This document shows, one piece after another, positions 53,680 to 61,695 of a stretch of 64,000 nt of DNA. The notes under the pieces are model-generated. The model ran no database searches. It worked only from the letters and a program-made list of their open reading frames with translations, and was not told the origin of the DNA. The position numbers were made by a program, and so were the translations under genes. Each line of letters starts with the position of its first letter. The stretch's first letter is position 1. The stretch covers positions 806,001 to 870,000 of the forward strand of contig NZ_JAFBBW010000001.1 of NCBI RefSeq assembly GCF_016907355.1, given 5' to 3'. This DNA is from Agromyces aurantiacus. Its GTDB lineage: Bacteria > Actinomycetota > Actinomycetes > Actinomycetales > Microbacteriaceae.

Positions 53680-55047
53680 ATGGAACGCATCGAGACCGAC
53701 GTCGTCATCGTCGGCGCAGGCGCCGCGGGCCTCACGGCCGCGACCGAGCTCGTGAAGGCGGGTCGCGACGTCGTCGTGCTCGAGGCCCGCGACCGCGTCG
53801 GCGGCCGCCTGCACACCGACGTCATCGACGGCGCGATGCTCGAGGTCGGCGGCCAGTGGGTCTCGCCCGACCAGGACGCGCTCATCGAGACGCTCGACGA
53901 GCTCGGCCTCGAGACCTACGAGCGGTACCGCGAGGGCCGGAACGTCTACATCAGCGAGACGGGCGAGCGACGGCTCTTCGAGGGCGAGATCTTCCCCGTG
54001 CCGGCGAAGACCGAGGGCGAGATCGTCGGCCTCATCGAGAAGCTCGACGAACTCGTCGCCGAGATCGACCCCGAGCAGCCGTGGGCGCACCCGCGGGCCA
54101 AGGAGCTCGACGAGATCTCGTTCGCCGAGTGGCTCGGCACGCAGACCGACGACGAGGAGGCGAAGCTCAACATCGGCATGTTCATCGCCGGGGCGATGCT
54201 CACCAAGCCGACCCACGCGTTCTCGGCGCTGCAGGCCCTGCTCATGGCGGCGTCGGCGGGCTCGTTCTCGAACCTCGTCGATGCCGACTTCATCCTCGAC
54301 AAGCGCGTCGTCGGCGGCCTCCAGCAGGTGCCGATCCGCCTCGCCGAGCGCCTCGGCGACGCCGTGAGGCTCGGCCAGCCGGTGCGCACCGTGCGCTGGA
54401 ACCCCGAGGACCCCGAGTCGGGCGTGACCGTCGTGACCGACACGCTCGAGGTGCACGCCCAGCGCGTCATCCTCGCGCTCGCCCCCGTGCTGATCAACCG
54501 CATCTCCTACGAGCCGCCGCTGCCCCGCCTGCAGCACCAGATGCACCAGCACATCTCGATGGGCTTCGTCATCAAGGTGCACGCCGTCTACGAGACGCCG
54601 TTCTGGCGCGAGCAGGGCCTCTCGGGCACCGCGTTCAGCCCCTACGAGCTCTCGCACGAGGCCTACGACAACACCAACCACGGCGACACCCGCGGCACGC
54701 TCGTCGGCTTCGTCTCCGACGAGGCCGCCGACGAGGTCTTCCGCCTGAGCGCCGAGGAGCGCAAGGCGCGCATCCTCGAGTCGCTCTCGCACTACTACGG
54801 CGACGAGGCGAAGAACCCGATCGTCTACTACGAGAGCGACTGGGGCTCGGAGGAGTGGACGCGCGGCGCCTACGCCGCGAGCTTCGACATGGGCGGCCTC
54901 GCGCGCTACGGCGCCGACCTGCGCACGCCCGTCGGGCCGATCAGCTTCGCGTGCTCCGACATGGCCGGGAAGGGCTACCAGCACGTCGACGGCGCCATCC
55001 GCATGGGTCGACTCGTCGCGTCGCAGGTCCTCGAGGCGCGGGCGTGA
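53680..55047 (+). CDS. Flavin monoamine oxidase, putrescine oxidase-like
   Basis: A 455-residue FAD amine oxidase. Dinucleotide motif VVIVGAGAAGLTAATELVKAG at the N-terminus, VVVLEARDRVGGRLHT, EVGGQWVSPDQDAL, and the C-terminal flavin-site segment FACSDMAGKGYQHVDGAIRMG. The close fit to actinobacterial putrescine oxidases and its operon partners suggest that it converts putrescine to 4-aminobutanal with release of ammonia and peroxide. The ribosome-binding site is weak. It follows an intergenic repeat hairpin, and its stop overlaps the next GTG (GTGA). Confidence 0.85.
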   Translation: MERIETDVVIVGAGAAGLTAATELVKAGRDVVVLEARDRVGGRLHTDVIDGAMLEVGGQWVSPDQDALIETLDELGLETYERYREGRNVYISETGERRLFEGEIFPVPAKTEGEIVGLIEKLDELVAEIDPEQPWAHPRAKELDEISFAEWLGTQTDDEEAKLNIGMFIAGAMLTKPTHAFSALQALLMAASAGSFSNLVDADFILDKRVVGGLQQVPIRLAERLGDAVRLGQPVRTVRWNPEDPESGVTVVTDTLEVHAQRVILALAPVLINRISYEPPLPRLQHQMHQHISMGFVIKVHAVYETPFWREQGLSGTAFSPYELSHEAYDNTNHGDTRGTLVGFVSDEAADEVFRLSAEERKARILESLSHYYGDEAKNPIVYYESDWGSEEWTRGAYAASFDMGGLARYGADLRTPVGPISFACSDMAGKGYQHVDGAIRMGRLVASQVLEARA

Positions 55048-55934
55048 GCTCGGCCGGTGCCGATCGCCGCGTGCTCGTCGGCTACACCGCCTCCGAGGGC
55101 GGCGCCGATGCGCTCGCCCTCGGCGGCCGCATCGCCGCGGCGACCGACGCGCTCGTCGAGGTCGTCATGGTGCTGCCGATCGAGGCCCGCGGCGGCGTCG
55201 TGCCGCGCGACCCGGGCTACGAGCGGCACGTCAAGGAGCGCTCGCAGGAGTGGCTCGCCGAGGCCTCCGCGACGCTCGGCGCCGGCGTGCCGACGTCGCT
55301 GCACATCAGGTACGCCGAGTCGTTCGCCCAGGGGCTCCTCGCCGCGGCGCACGAGTTCGACGCCTCCCTCATCGTCGTCGGCGCCGCGCGCGGCGGCCTG
55401 TTCGGGCGCACCCGCATCGGCTCGGTCGCGAACGAACTGCTGCACTCGGCCGACCTCCCGGTCGTGATCGCTCCCGTCGGAAGCCGAGAGGTCCCGATCG
55501 CGCAGGGCGTCACCCGGATCACCGCGGCCGTCGGCAGCGCCCCGGGCCCGGTGCTCGAGGCATCCGTCCGACTCGCCGGCGCCACGCGCGCGCCGCTTCG
55601 GCTGCTGTCGCTCGTCCCGGTCGACCTGCCCGCGGGCGTCGACACCTCGCTCGTCGAGCTGACGAGCGTCGTCGGCGCCCAGCAGGTGCTCGAGGACGCC
55701 AGGGCGGCGCTGCCCGCCGGCATCGAGGCCACGGCGGTCGTCGCCACGGGCGACACCATCGAGGAGTCGGTGCGCGCCCTCGAGTGGCACGACGGCGAGG
55801 TCGCCCTCGTCGGCTCGAGCCGGCTCGCCGCGCCCAGCCGACTCTTCCTCGGTTCGACGGCATCGAAGATGCTCCGCGAACTCCCGGTACCGCTCATCGT
55901 GGTGCCGAGCGAACCACGAAAGACCACGCCATGA
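55044..55934 (+). CDS. Universal stress protein, two Usp domains
   Basis: A 296-residue tandem Usp protein. Domain 1 (about 8-145) begins RVLVGYTASEGGADAL and has the ATP-binding type ending VVGAARGGLFGRTRIGSVAN with LPVVIAPV; domain 2 ends VGSSRLAAPSRLFLGSTASK and PLIVVPSE, again with an ATP-type pattern. GTG 55044 overlaps the oxidase stop and its own stop overlaps the permease start, so it is coupled to both. Usp genes adjoining amino acid permeases are common in actinobacteria, perhaps to tune transport. Confidence 0.85.
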   Translation: MSSAGADRRVLVGYTASEGGADALALGGRIAAATDALVEVVMVLPIEARGGVVPRDPGYERHVKERSQEWLAEASATLGAGVPTSLHIRYAESFAQGLLAAAHEFDASLIVVGAARGGLFGRTRIGSVANELLHSADLPVVIAPVGSREVPIAQGVTRITAAVGSAPGPVLEASVRLAGATRAPLRLLSLVPVDLPAGVDTSLVELTSVVGAQQVLEDARAALPAGIEATAVVATGDTIEESVRALEWHDGEVALVGSSRLAAPSRLFLGSTASKMLRELPVPLIVVPSEPRKTTP

Positions 55935-57526
55935 CGCACTCGCCTGAGCCGCACCCGCATCCTCCGCACACGGCGCCGCACGCGCCGATCGAACCGCAGG
56001 AGTTCCTCGACGCGCCGCTGACCGCCGCGAGCGCCACCGTCGGCGGCCTCTCGAAGAAGGGCCTCTCCGCGGGTTCGGTCGGGCTGATCGGTGCGATCGT
56101 CATCGGCATCTCGTGCATCGCCCCGGCCTACACCCTGACCGGCTCGCTCGGTCCGACGGTCGCCGAGGTGGGCCTGCAGCTGCCGGCGATCTTCCTGCTC
56201 GGATTCATCCCGATGCTGCTCGTCGCGTTCGGGTACCGCGAGCTCAACAGCGCGATGCCCGATTCGGGCACCTCGTTCACCTGGGCGACGCGGGCCTTCG
56301 GCCCGTGGACGGGCTGGATGGCCGGATGGGGCCTGATCGCCGCGACGGTGGTGGTGCTCTCGAACCTCGCGGGCATCGCGGTGGAGTTCTTCTACCTCGC
56401 GCTCGCGCAGGCGTTCAACAACCCGGATCTCGCCGAGCTCGTCGGCAACCCGTTCGTGAACGTCGCCACCTGTCTCGTGTTCATCGCCGGGGCGACGCTC
56501 ATCTCGTACCGCGACATGCAGACGACGCAGAAGGTGCAGTACTGGCTCGTCGGGTTCCAGCTGCTCGTCATGATCGGGTTCGGCATCGCCGCGTTCTGGC
56601 ACGTCGCGAACGGCACCGCGTTCGACGCGACCCAGGTCGAGCTGAGCTGGTTCAACCCGCTCGAGGTGGGTTCGTTCACGGCCGTCGCCGCGGGGCTCTC
56701 GGTGTCGCTGTTCGTCTTCTGGGGCTGGGACGTGACGCTCACGATGAACGAGGAGACGAAGGGCTCGCACACGACGCCCGGTCGCGCCGCCACGCTGACC
56801 GTCACGATCGTCGTCGCGATCTACCTGTTCGTGGCGATGGCCGCGCTCGCCTTCGCCGGGATCGGCTCCGAGGGCGTCGGCCTCGGCAACCCCGACATCC
56901 AGGAGAACGCGTTCTTCCATCTCGCGGGACCCATCCTCGGTCCGCTCGCGATCCTCATGTCGCTCGCGGTGCTCTCGAGCTCGGCGGCCTCCCTGCAGTC
57001 GACGTTCGTGTCGCCCGCGCGCACGCTGCTCGCGATGGGTCACTACGGCGCCCTGCCCGAGCGGTTCGCCCGGGTGAGCCCGCGCTTCTTCACTCCCGGC
57101 CACGCGACCGTGGTCTCGGCGGTCGTCGCCGCCGCGTTCTACGCGATCATGCGATTCGTGAGCGAGGACGTGCTCTGGGACACGATCACGACGCTCGGCA
57201 TCATGATCTGCTTCTACTACGGGCTGACCGCGTTCGCGGCGGTGTGGTACTTCCGCCGGACGTGGTTCGCGAGTGCGCGGAACGTGTTCTTCCGCCTCGT
57301 CGCCCCGCTCGTCGGCGGCCTCATCCTGAGCGTGCTGTTCGTGACCACGCTCGTCGACAGCATGGACCCGAGCTACGGATCGGGTTCGAACATCGGCGGC
57401 GTCGGCCTCGTGTTCATCCTCGGGGTGGCGATCCTCGGCATCGGCGTCGTCATCATGGTCTGGCAGCGCGTCGCGCGGCCGGCGTTCTTCCGCGGCGAGC
57501 GGCTCTCGCGCGACGCGGCCGACTGA
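55931..57526 (+). CDS. APC-family amino acid/polyamine permease
   Basis: A 531-residue secondary transporter with about 12 membrane helices after a His/Pro-rich cytoplasmic N-terminus. The first helix shows the substrate-site motif GLIGAIVIGISCIAPAYTLTG; others include YRELNSAMPDSGTSFTWATRAFGPWTG and SPARTLLAMGHYGALPERFARV, both typical of APC transporters. Position at the end of the operon points to import of putrescine or GABA (inference). ATG 55931 overlaps the Usp stop. A strong hairpin follows. Confidence 0.88.
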   Translation: MTHSPEPHPHPPHTAPHAPIEPQEFLDAPLTAASATVGGLSKKGLSAGSVGLIGAIVIGISCIAPAYTLTGSLGPTVAEVGLQLPAIFLLGFIPMLLVAFGYRELNSAMPDSGTSFTWATRAFGPWTGWMAGWGLIAATVVVLSNLAGIAVEFFYLALAQAFNNPDLAELVGNPFVNVATCLVFIAGATLISYRDMQTTQKVQYWLVGFQLLVMIGFGIAAFWHVANGTAFDATQVELSWFNPLEVGSFTAVAAGLSVSLFVFWGWDVTLTMNEETKGSHTTPGRAATLTVTIVVAIYLFVAMAALAFAGIGSEGVGLGNPDIQENAFFHLAGPILGPLAILMSLAVLSSSAASLQSTFVSPARTLLAMGHYGALPERFARVSPRFFTPGHATVVSAVVAAAFYAIMRFVSEDVLWDTITTLGIMICFYYGLTAFAAVWYFRRTWFASARNVFFRLVAPLVGGLILSVLFVTTLVDSMDPSYGSGSNIGGVGLVFILGVAILGIGVVIMVWQRVARPAFFRGERLSRDAAD

Positions 57527-57572
57527 GCCCGCGACCGGCCCCGCTGCTCACCGCGCGGGCCGGCGCGACCGC

Positions 57573-57608
57573 GAACCGCCCCGCCGGCGACACCCGGCGG
57601 GGCGGTTC
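57573..57608. terminator. Bidirectional terminator hairpin
   Basis: A 15-bp perfect stem (57573-57587 with 57594-57608) and 6-base loop CGACAC lie between the convergent permease and SRPBCC genes. Confidence 0.85.
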
Positions 57609-57647
57609 CGCGTCGCGGCCGGGTCCGGTCGCGCCGGCTGCGGCGGG

Positions 57648-58301
57648 TCAGTCGGCACCGGGCGCGGCGGGCGCTCCGGTGTAGGCCGCGAACGTCGTGT
57701 CGGCGGCGCGACGCGCGGCCGCGGCATCCGCCCCGCTCGCGATGTGCGCGTCGGCCCACCGGTCGGCGCTCAGCCGGAGGAAGTGCACGCCCTCGTCGGT
57801 CTGCAGCCATTCGGCCGAGTTGTCGGGCCGCACCTCGCGCGTCGTGAGGTGCTGCGCGAGGCCGAGCAGGGCGCTGTCCCACCCGACGCCGGTGGCGCCC
57901 GGGCCGAACTGCTCCCACATCTCGGCGCCGACGTCGTCGGCGAGGGCCACGTGCTCGAGCTCGACGCGCGTGTGCTCGGCATCGACCGGGCTCAGTCGCA
58001 CCGTCAGCCACGTGATGCCGCCGCCGAACTCCCAGGTGACGCCGAACGAGTTCGGGGCGTCGCAAGATTCGACCGTGCCGCTCGCGTTGCCTTCGATCGC
58101 ATACCGGCCGCCGAGTCGCAGGTCGCCGCTGACCGGGAGGAACCATCGCGGGATGCGCTCGAGCGTGGTCATCGCGTCCCACACGTCCTCGATGGGCGCG
58201 CGGTAGGTCTGGGCGATCGTCTGCACATGCGCGGGTGCGCCCTCGCGCTCGCCGGTCGTCAGGGCGCGGTCGACCGCGTCGATCTGGGCCTGCGTGTCCA
58301 T
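57648..58301 (-). CDS. SRPBCC/AHSA1-domain protein
   Basis: A 217-residue START-like protein. The AHSA1 core runs about residues 25-160 (VQTIAQTYRAPIEDVWDAMT, then ERIPRWFLPVSGDLRLGGRY, ITWLTVRLSPVDAEHTRVEL). These proteins bind hydrophobic ligands and are commonly paired with ArsR regulators, as here, where the regulator ends one base before this ATG. AAGGAGG precedes the start. The ligand is unknown. Confidence 0.87.
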   Translation of the reverse strand: MDTQAQIDAVDRALTTGEREGAPAHVQTIAQTYRAPIEDVWDAMTTLERIPRWFLPVSGDLRLGGRYAIEGNASGTVESCDAPNSFGVTWEFGGGITWLTVRLSPVDAEHTRVELEHVALADDVGAEMWEQFGPGATGVGWDSALLGLAQHLTTREVRPDNSAEWLQTDEGVHFLRLSADRWADAHIASGADAAAARRAADTTFAAYTGAPAAPGAD

Positions 58302-58302
58302 G

Positions 58303-58662
58303 TCAGTCCTCCTTCTCGGGTGAAGCGGATGTCGCGAGCCGACGTGCGCGCGCCGACCGCGCGAGTTCGGTGCCGAGCGCATCCAGGCGCGGCCGCCAGA
58401 ACCGCTCGAACGGCCCGAACCACTCGGCGGCCTCGCGGATCGGCCCGGGGTCGAGCGCGTAGAGCCGTCGCGTGCCCTCGGCGCGCACCGAGGCGAAGCC
58501 GGACTCTCGCAGCACGCGCAGGTGCTGCGACACCGCCGGCTGGCTGATGCCGAACTCGCGCTGCACGACGCGCCCGATCTCGCCGGCCGGCAGTTCGCCG
58601 TCGGCGAGCAGTTCCACGATCCGGCGCCGGACCGGATCGCCGAGGATGTCGAGCGCGTGCAC
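58303..58662 (-). CDS. ArsR-family transcriptional regulator
   Basis: A 119-residue winged-helix repressor: ALDILGDPVRRRIVELLADG, GEIGRVVQREFGISQPAVSQ and HLRVLRESGFASVRAEGTRR. It lacks the metal-binding Cys motif ELCVCDL, so it is of the ligand- or stress-responsive kind that pairs with AHSA1 genes. GTG 58662 is the likely start; a longer frame from ATG 58755 would run through the palindromic promoter. GGAG is only 2 bases before the GTG. Confidence 0.85.
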   Translation of the reverse strand: MHALDILGDPVRRRIVELLADGELPAGEIGRVVQREFGISQPAVSQHLRVLRESGFASVRAEGTRRLYALDPGPIREAAEWFGPFERFWRPRLDALGTELARSARARRLATSASPEKED

Positions 58663-58681
58663 GACTCCATCATTCAGTGGC

Positions 58682-58695
58682 GACTTATATAAGTC
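58682..58695. promoter_or_regulatory. Palindromic ArsR operator candidate
   Basis: GACTTATATAAGTC is a perfect 14-bp AT-rich palindrome, 20 bases upstream of the ArsR start. It includes a -10-like TATAAG on the minus strand, with TTGACT overlapping as a -35-like start, and is probably where the ArsR protein represses its own operon. Confidence 0.65.
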
Positions 58696-58865
58696 AAGCT
58701 TGAATCTCGCGGAGAGCTTGGTCGAGAGGTCGCGAATGGCGCACGGGACGCGCATCCCCGACCGCTCGATGCGCGAGCGCGGGCGTCGGCGGGGTGCCGC
58801 GAGCAGGGGGTGGGCAGTAGCGTGAAGCGTGGAGCGCCCGACGGCGGGCGCGAAGGGGGAGCCGC

Positions 58866-59453
58866 ATGGCCGCGTACGACGACATCATCGCCAACATCCC
58901 GATCTCCGACCTGGCCGCGAGGCTCGGCGTCGACGAGCCCACAGCCCGCCGGGCGGTCGACGAGGCCCTGCCGGCGCTGCTCGGCGGCATGGGCGCCAAC
59001 GCGCAGGATGCCGCGGGCGCCGCATCGCTCGAGCGCGCCGTGCAGCACCACTCGCCGCAGCTGTTCGAGGGCGGCGTGAACCTCGACGAGGTCGACGAGG
59101 ACGACGGCGGCAAGATCGTGCACAACGTCTTCGGCGCGAACACCGACCAGGTCGTGCAGAAGCTGGGCTCGACCGGCGGCACCGAGCCGGGGCTCATCCA
59201 GAAGCTGCTGCCGATCCTCGCGCCGATCGTGCTGAGCTTCCTCGCGAGCCAGTTCGCCAAGCGCAGCCAGGGCGGTGGATCCGCCCAGGCGGAGGCGCCC
59301 GCGGGCGGCGGCGGCATCGGCGACCTCCTCGGCGGGCTGCTCGGCGGCCTCGGGGGCGGCGGCGCTGCGGGCGGCGGTGCCGGTGCGGGCGGCGGCATGC
59401 TCGGCGGCCTCGGCGACCTGCTCGGCGGCCTGCTCGGCGGCGGCAAGCGCTGA
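58866..59453 (+). CDS. DUF937-domain protein with glycine-rich tail
   Basis: A 195-residue protein. The N-terminal DUF937 region (1-140) includes ISDLAARLGVDEPTARRAVD, ALPALLGGMGANAQD and LLPILAPIVLSFLASQFAKRS. The last 50 residues are glycine-rich repeats of the GGLLGGLGG kind. DUF937 proteins are conserved and of unknown role. A GAAGGGGGAG site precedes ATG and TAGCGT at 58817-58822 may be the -10 box. Confidence 0.8.
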   Translation: MAAYDDIIANIPISDLAARLGVDEPTARRAVDEALPALLGGMGANAQDAAGAASLERAVQHHSPQLFEGGVNLDEVDEDDGGKIVHNVFGANTDQVVQKLGSTGGTEPGLIQKLLPILAPIVLSFLASQFAKRSQGGGSAQAEAPAGGGGIGDLLGGLLGGLGGGGAAGGGAGAGGGMLGGLGDLLGGLLGGGKR

Positions 59454-59472
59454 GCCGACGCCCGCATCCGCG

Positions 59473-59532
59473 GCGAGTGGATGCCGAATGCACCGCCGGC
59501 GCGCTCGAACGGTGCGAACGGCATCCACTCGC
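59473..59532. repeat. Dispersed hairpin repeat, copy 3 of 3
   Basis: Perfect 14-bp arms (59473-59486 and 59519-59532), a 3-by-3 internal loop, a 5-bp inner stem (GCACC/GGTGC) and a 16-base loop. Architecture and arm sequence resemble the element at 29156-29219. It lies between the DUF937 gene and the MaoC-type gene. Confidence 0.6.
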
Positions 59533-59572
59533 GCGGCCCGCGGCTGCGCCGACCCGCCGCGCGGCCGCTGCG

Positions 59573-59592
59573 TAGACTGGCACGGTGCCAGT
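59573..59592. promoter_or_regulatory. Leaderless promoter with palindrome across the start codon
   Basis: TAGACT (59573-59578) lies 6 bases before GTG 59585. The 17-base perfect palindrome ACTGGCACGGTGCCAGT covers 59576-59592, so it spans the end of the -10 box, the predicted start of transcription and the first codons. Confidence 0.55.
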
Positions 59593-60031
59593 GAACCCCG
59601 AGCTGCAGGGCCGCGTGTTCGCGCCCACCCAGCCGTACCTCGTGGGTCGCGAGAAGGTGCGCGAGTTCGCGCGCGCCGTGTTCGCGACGAACCCGATCAA
59701 CCTCGACGTCGAGGCCGCGCGCGCCGCGGGCCACGCCGACGTCGTCGCGCCGCCGACCTTCGCGGTGGTCGTGCAGGAGCACACGCTCGCGCAGCTGCTC
59801 GCCGAGCCCGACGCCGGCATCGACTTCACGCGCGTCGTGCACGGCGACCAGCGCTTCACCTCGTCGCGCCCCATCGTCGCGGGCGACGAGCTGACCGCGA
59901 CCCTCACGGTCTCGAGCGTCAAGACGCTCGGCGCGCACTCGATGGTCACCGCCGAGTCGGTGATCACGGATGCCGCGGGCGAGCACGTCGTGACCGCGAT
60001 CTCCACCCTCGTCGTGCGAGGAGACGAGTGA
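59585..60031 (+). CDS. MaoC-like dehydratase N-terminal subunit (HadA/UPF0336 type)
   Basis: A 148-residue single hot-dog protein beginning MPVNPELQGRVFAPTQPYLVG with KVREFARAVF, APPTFAVVV and VVHGDQRFTSSRPIVAGDELTATL. It corresponds to the non-catalytic, substrate-binding subunit of (R)-3-hydroxyacyl dehydratases such as HadA. It overlaps the next gene, encoding the catalytic type subunit, by one base (TGATG). In actinobacteria without mycolic acids the pair presumably serves another acyl chain pathway. The GTG start lies within a palindrome and 6 bases after its -10 box. Confidence 0.87.
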   Translation: MPVNPELQGRVFAPTQPYLVGREKVREFARAVFATNPINLDVEAARAAGHADVVAPPTFAVVVQEHTLAQLLAEPDAGIDFTRVVHGDQRFTSSRPIVAGDELTATLTVSSVKTLGAHSMVTAESVITDAAGEHVVTAISTLVVRGDE

Positions 60032-60465
60032 TGGCCCCCAGCGCCGCCCCCGACTTCGACGCGCTCGCCGTCGGCGACGTGGTCGCCGAGCGCGAGTTCC
60101 ACCTGACGCGCGACGCGCTCGTGCGCTACGCCGGCGCCTCGGGCGACTTCAACCCGATCCACTACCGCGACGACGTCGCGGCCTCGGTCGGCCTGCCGGG
60201 CGTGCTCGCACACGGCATGCTCACCATGGGCCTCGCGGTGCAGCCCGTGGTCGACTGGGCGGGCCACCCGGCTCGCGTCGTCGACTACCAGACGCGCTTC
60301 ACGCGCCCGGTCGTCGTCGACCCCGAGGCCGGAGCCGACGTCACGGTCGTCGCGAAGGTCGGTCAGCTCGACGCCGAGGCGCGCGCGGCGCGCATCGACC
60401 TGACCGTGAGCTTCGAGGGCGCGACCGTGCTCGGCAAGGCGCAGGTGCGGGTGGTGCTCGCCTAG
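60031..60465 (+). CDS. MaoC-family (R)-specific dehydratase subunit (HadB type)
   Basis: A 144-residue hot-dog protein with the catalytic hydratase-2 motif YAGASGDFNPIHYRDDVAASVG (Asp and His dyad) and LPGVLAHGMLTMG. It should dehydrate or hydrate (R)-3-hydroxyacyl thioesters as a heterodimer with the upstream subunit. Its TAG stop directly precedes the murB ATG. The MaoC pair-murB order is a conserved neighbourhood in many actinobacteria, from memory. Confidence 0.88.
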   Translation: MAPSAAPDFDALAVGDVVAEREFHLTRDALVRYAGASGDFNPIHYRDDVAASVGLPGVLAHGMLTMGLAVQPVVDWAGHPARVVDYQTRFTRPVVVDPEAGADVTVVAKVGQLDAEARAARIDLTVSFEGATVLGKAQVRVVLA

Positions 60466-61695
60466 ATGAGCGGGTCCGGAACCCCGGCATCGGCCGATCC
60501 GCGAGAGGAACACGACCTCCGCTTCGCCGACCTCACCACCCTGCGCGTCGGCGGCCCGATCGGCCGGCTCGTCACGGCGACCACGCGCGACGAGCTCGTC
60601 GACCTCGTCGTCGAGGCCGACGAGTCGGGCGAGCCGTGGATGGTCGTCGGCGGCGGGTCGAACCTGCTCGTCGGCGACGCGGGATTCCCCGGCACCGTCA
60701 TCCGCATCGCGACCCACGGCATCGAGGTGCGCCCGGGCGACGAGGAGGGCACCGTCCTCGTGCGCGTGCAGGCCGGCGAGAACTGGGACGACCTCGTCGC
60801 GTACACCGTCGAGCACGGCTACGCGGGCCTCGAGGCGCTCTCGGGCATCCCCGGCTCGGTCGGCGCGTCACCCGTCCAGAACATCGGCGCCTACGGGCAG
60901 GAGCTGCAGAGCGCGCTCGTCGGCATCGAGTTCCTCGGCGAGGGCGAGCCCGAGCCCGGCTGGATGTCGGCCGACGAACTCGAGCTCGGCTACCGCACGT
61001 CGGTCCTGAAGCAGGGCCTGACGGGCGTCGTCGTCGCGGTCGAGTTCGTGCTGCACGACACGACCGCCGAGCGCGAGGTGCTCGGCGAGGCGCTCGGCAC
61101 GCCCGTCGCCTACGCGCAGCTCGCCACGGCGCTCGGCGTGCAGCTCGGCGACCGCGTGCCGCTCGCGCGCGTGCGCGAGGCCGTGCTCGCCCTGCGCGCC
61201 GGCAAGGGCATGGTGCTCGATCCCGACGACCCCGATTCGGTGAGTGCGGGCTCGTTCTTCACGAACCCGATCGTCCCCGAGCGCGTCGCGCGCACGCTGC
61301 CCGCCGACGCGCCCCGCTGGTACGTCGAGCCCGAGGAACCCGACGAGGTCACCCCGCTCGCCGAACTCGCGGCCGAGTCGCCGCTCGACGCGTTCCTCGC
61401 CCACCAGGCCGAACTCGAGCGGGTCGGCGAGCAGGCGGCGGATGCCTCGGCGCCGCCGCCGCTCGTGAAGCTCTCGGCCGCGTGGCTCATCGAGCACAGC
61501 GGCATCCGCCGCGGGTTCGCGCTGCCCGGGTCGCGGGCCTCGATCTCGACCAAGCACACGCTCGCGCTCACCAACCGCGGCGGTGCGATGGCCGAGGAGG
61601 TGGCGCAGCTCGCCCGCTTCGTGCAGGGCAGGGTGCAGGCCGAGTTCGGCATCCTGCTGCACCCCGAACCGGTGCTCGTCGGCGTCGAGATCTAA
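60466..61695 (+). CDS. murB: UDP-N-acetylmuramate dehydrogenase
   Basis: MurB reduces UDP-GlcNAc-enolpyruvate to UDP-MurNAc with NADPH and FAD in peptidoglycan synthesis. The 409-residue product has the FAD-site VVGGGSNLLVGD, the LSGIPGSVGASPVQNIGAYGQE loop of type I enzymes, YRTSVLK, the catalytic Ser in SAGSFFTNP, and the end EFGILLHPEPVLVG. An insertion of about 50 acidic/Ala-rich residues (EPEEPDEVTPLAELAAESPL and on) between SFFTNP and the last domain is unusual in length. ATG 60466 is immediately after the previous stop, and its 3' end overlaps the convergent gene by 4 bases. Confidence 0.93.
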   Translation: MSGSGTPASADPREEHDLRFADLTTLRVGGPIGRLVTATTRDELVDLVVEADESGEPWMVVGGGSNLLVGDAGFPGTVIRIATHGIEVRPGDEEGTVLVRVQAGENWDDLVAYTVEHGYAGLEALSGIPGSVGASPVQNIGAYGQELQSALVGIEFLGEGEPEPGWMSADELELGYRTSVLKQGLTGVVVAVEFVLHDTTAEREVLGEALGTPVAYAQLATALGVQLGDRVPLARVREAVLALRAGKGMVLDPDDPDSVSAGSFFTNPIVPERVARTLPADAPRWYVEPEEPDEVTPLAELAAESPLDAFLAHQAELERVGEQAADASAPPPLVKLSAAWLIEHSGIRRGFALPGSRASISTKHTLALTNRGGAMAEEVAQLARFVQGRVQAEFGILLHPEPVLVGVEI

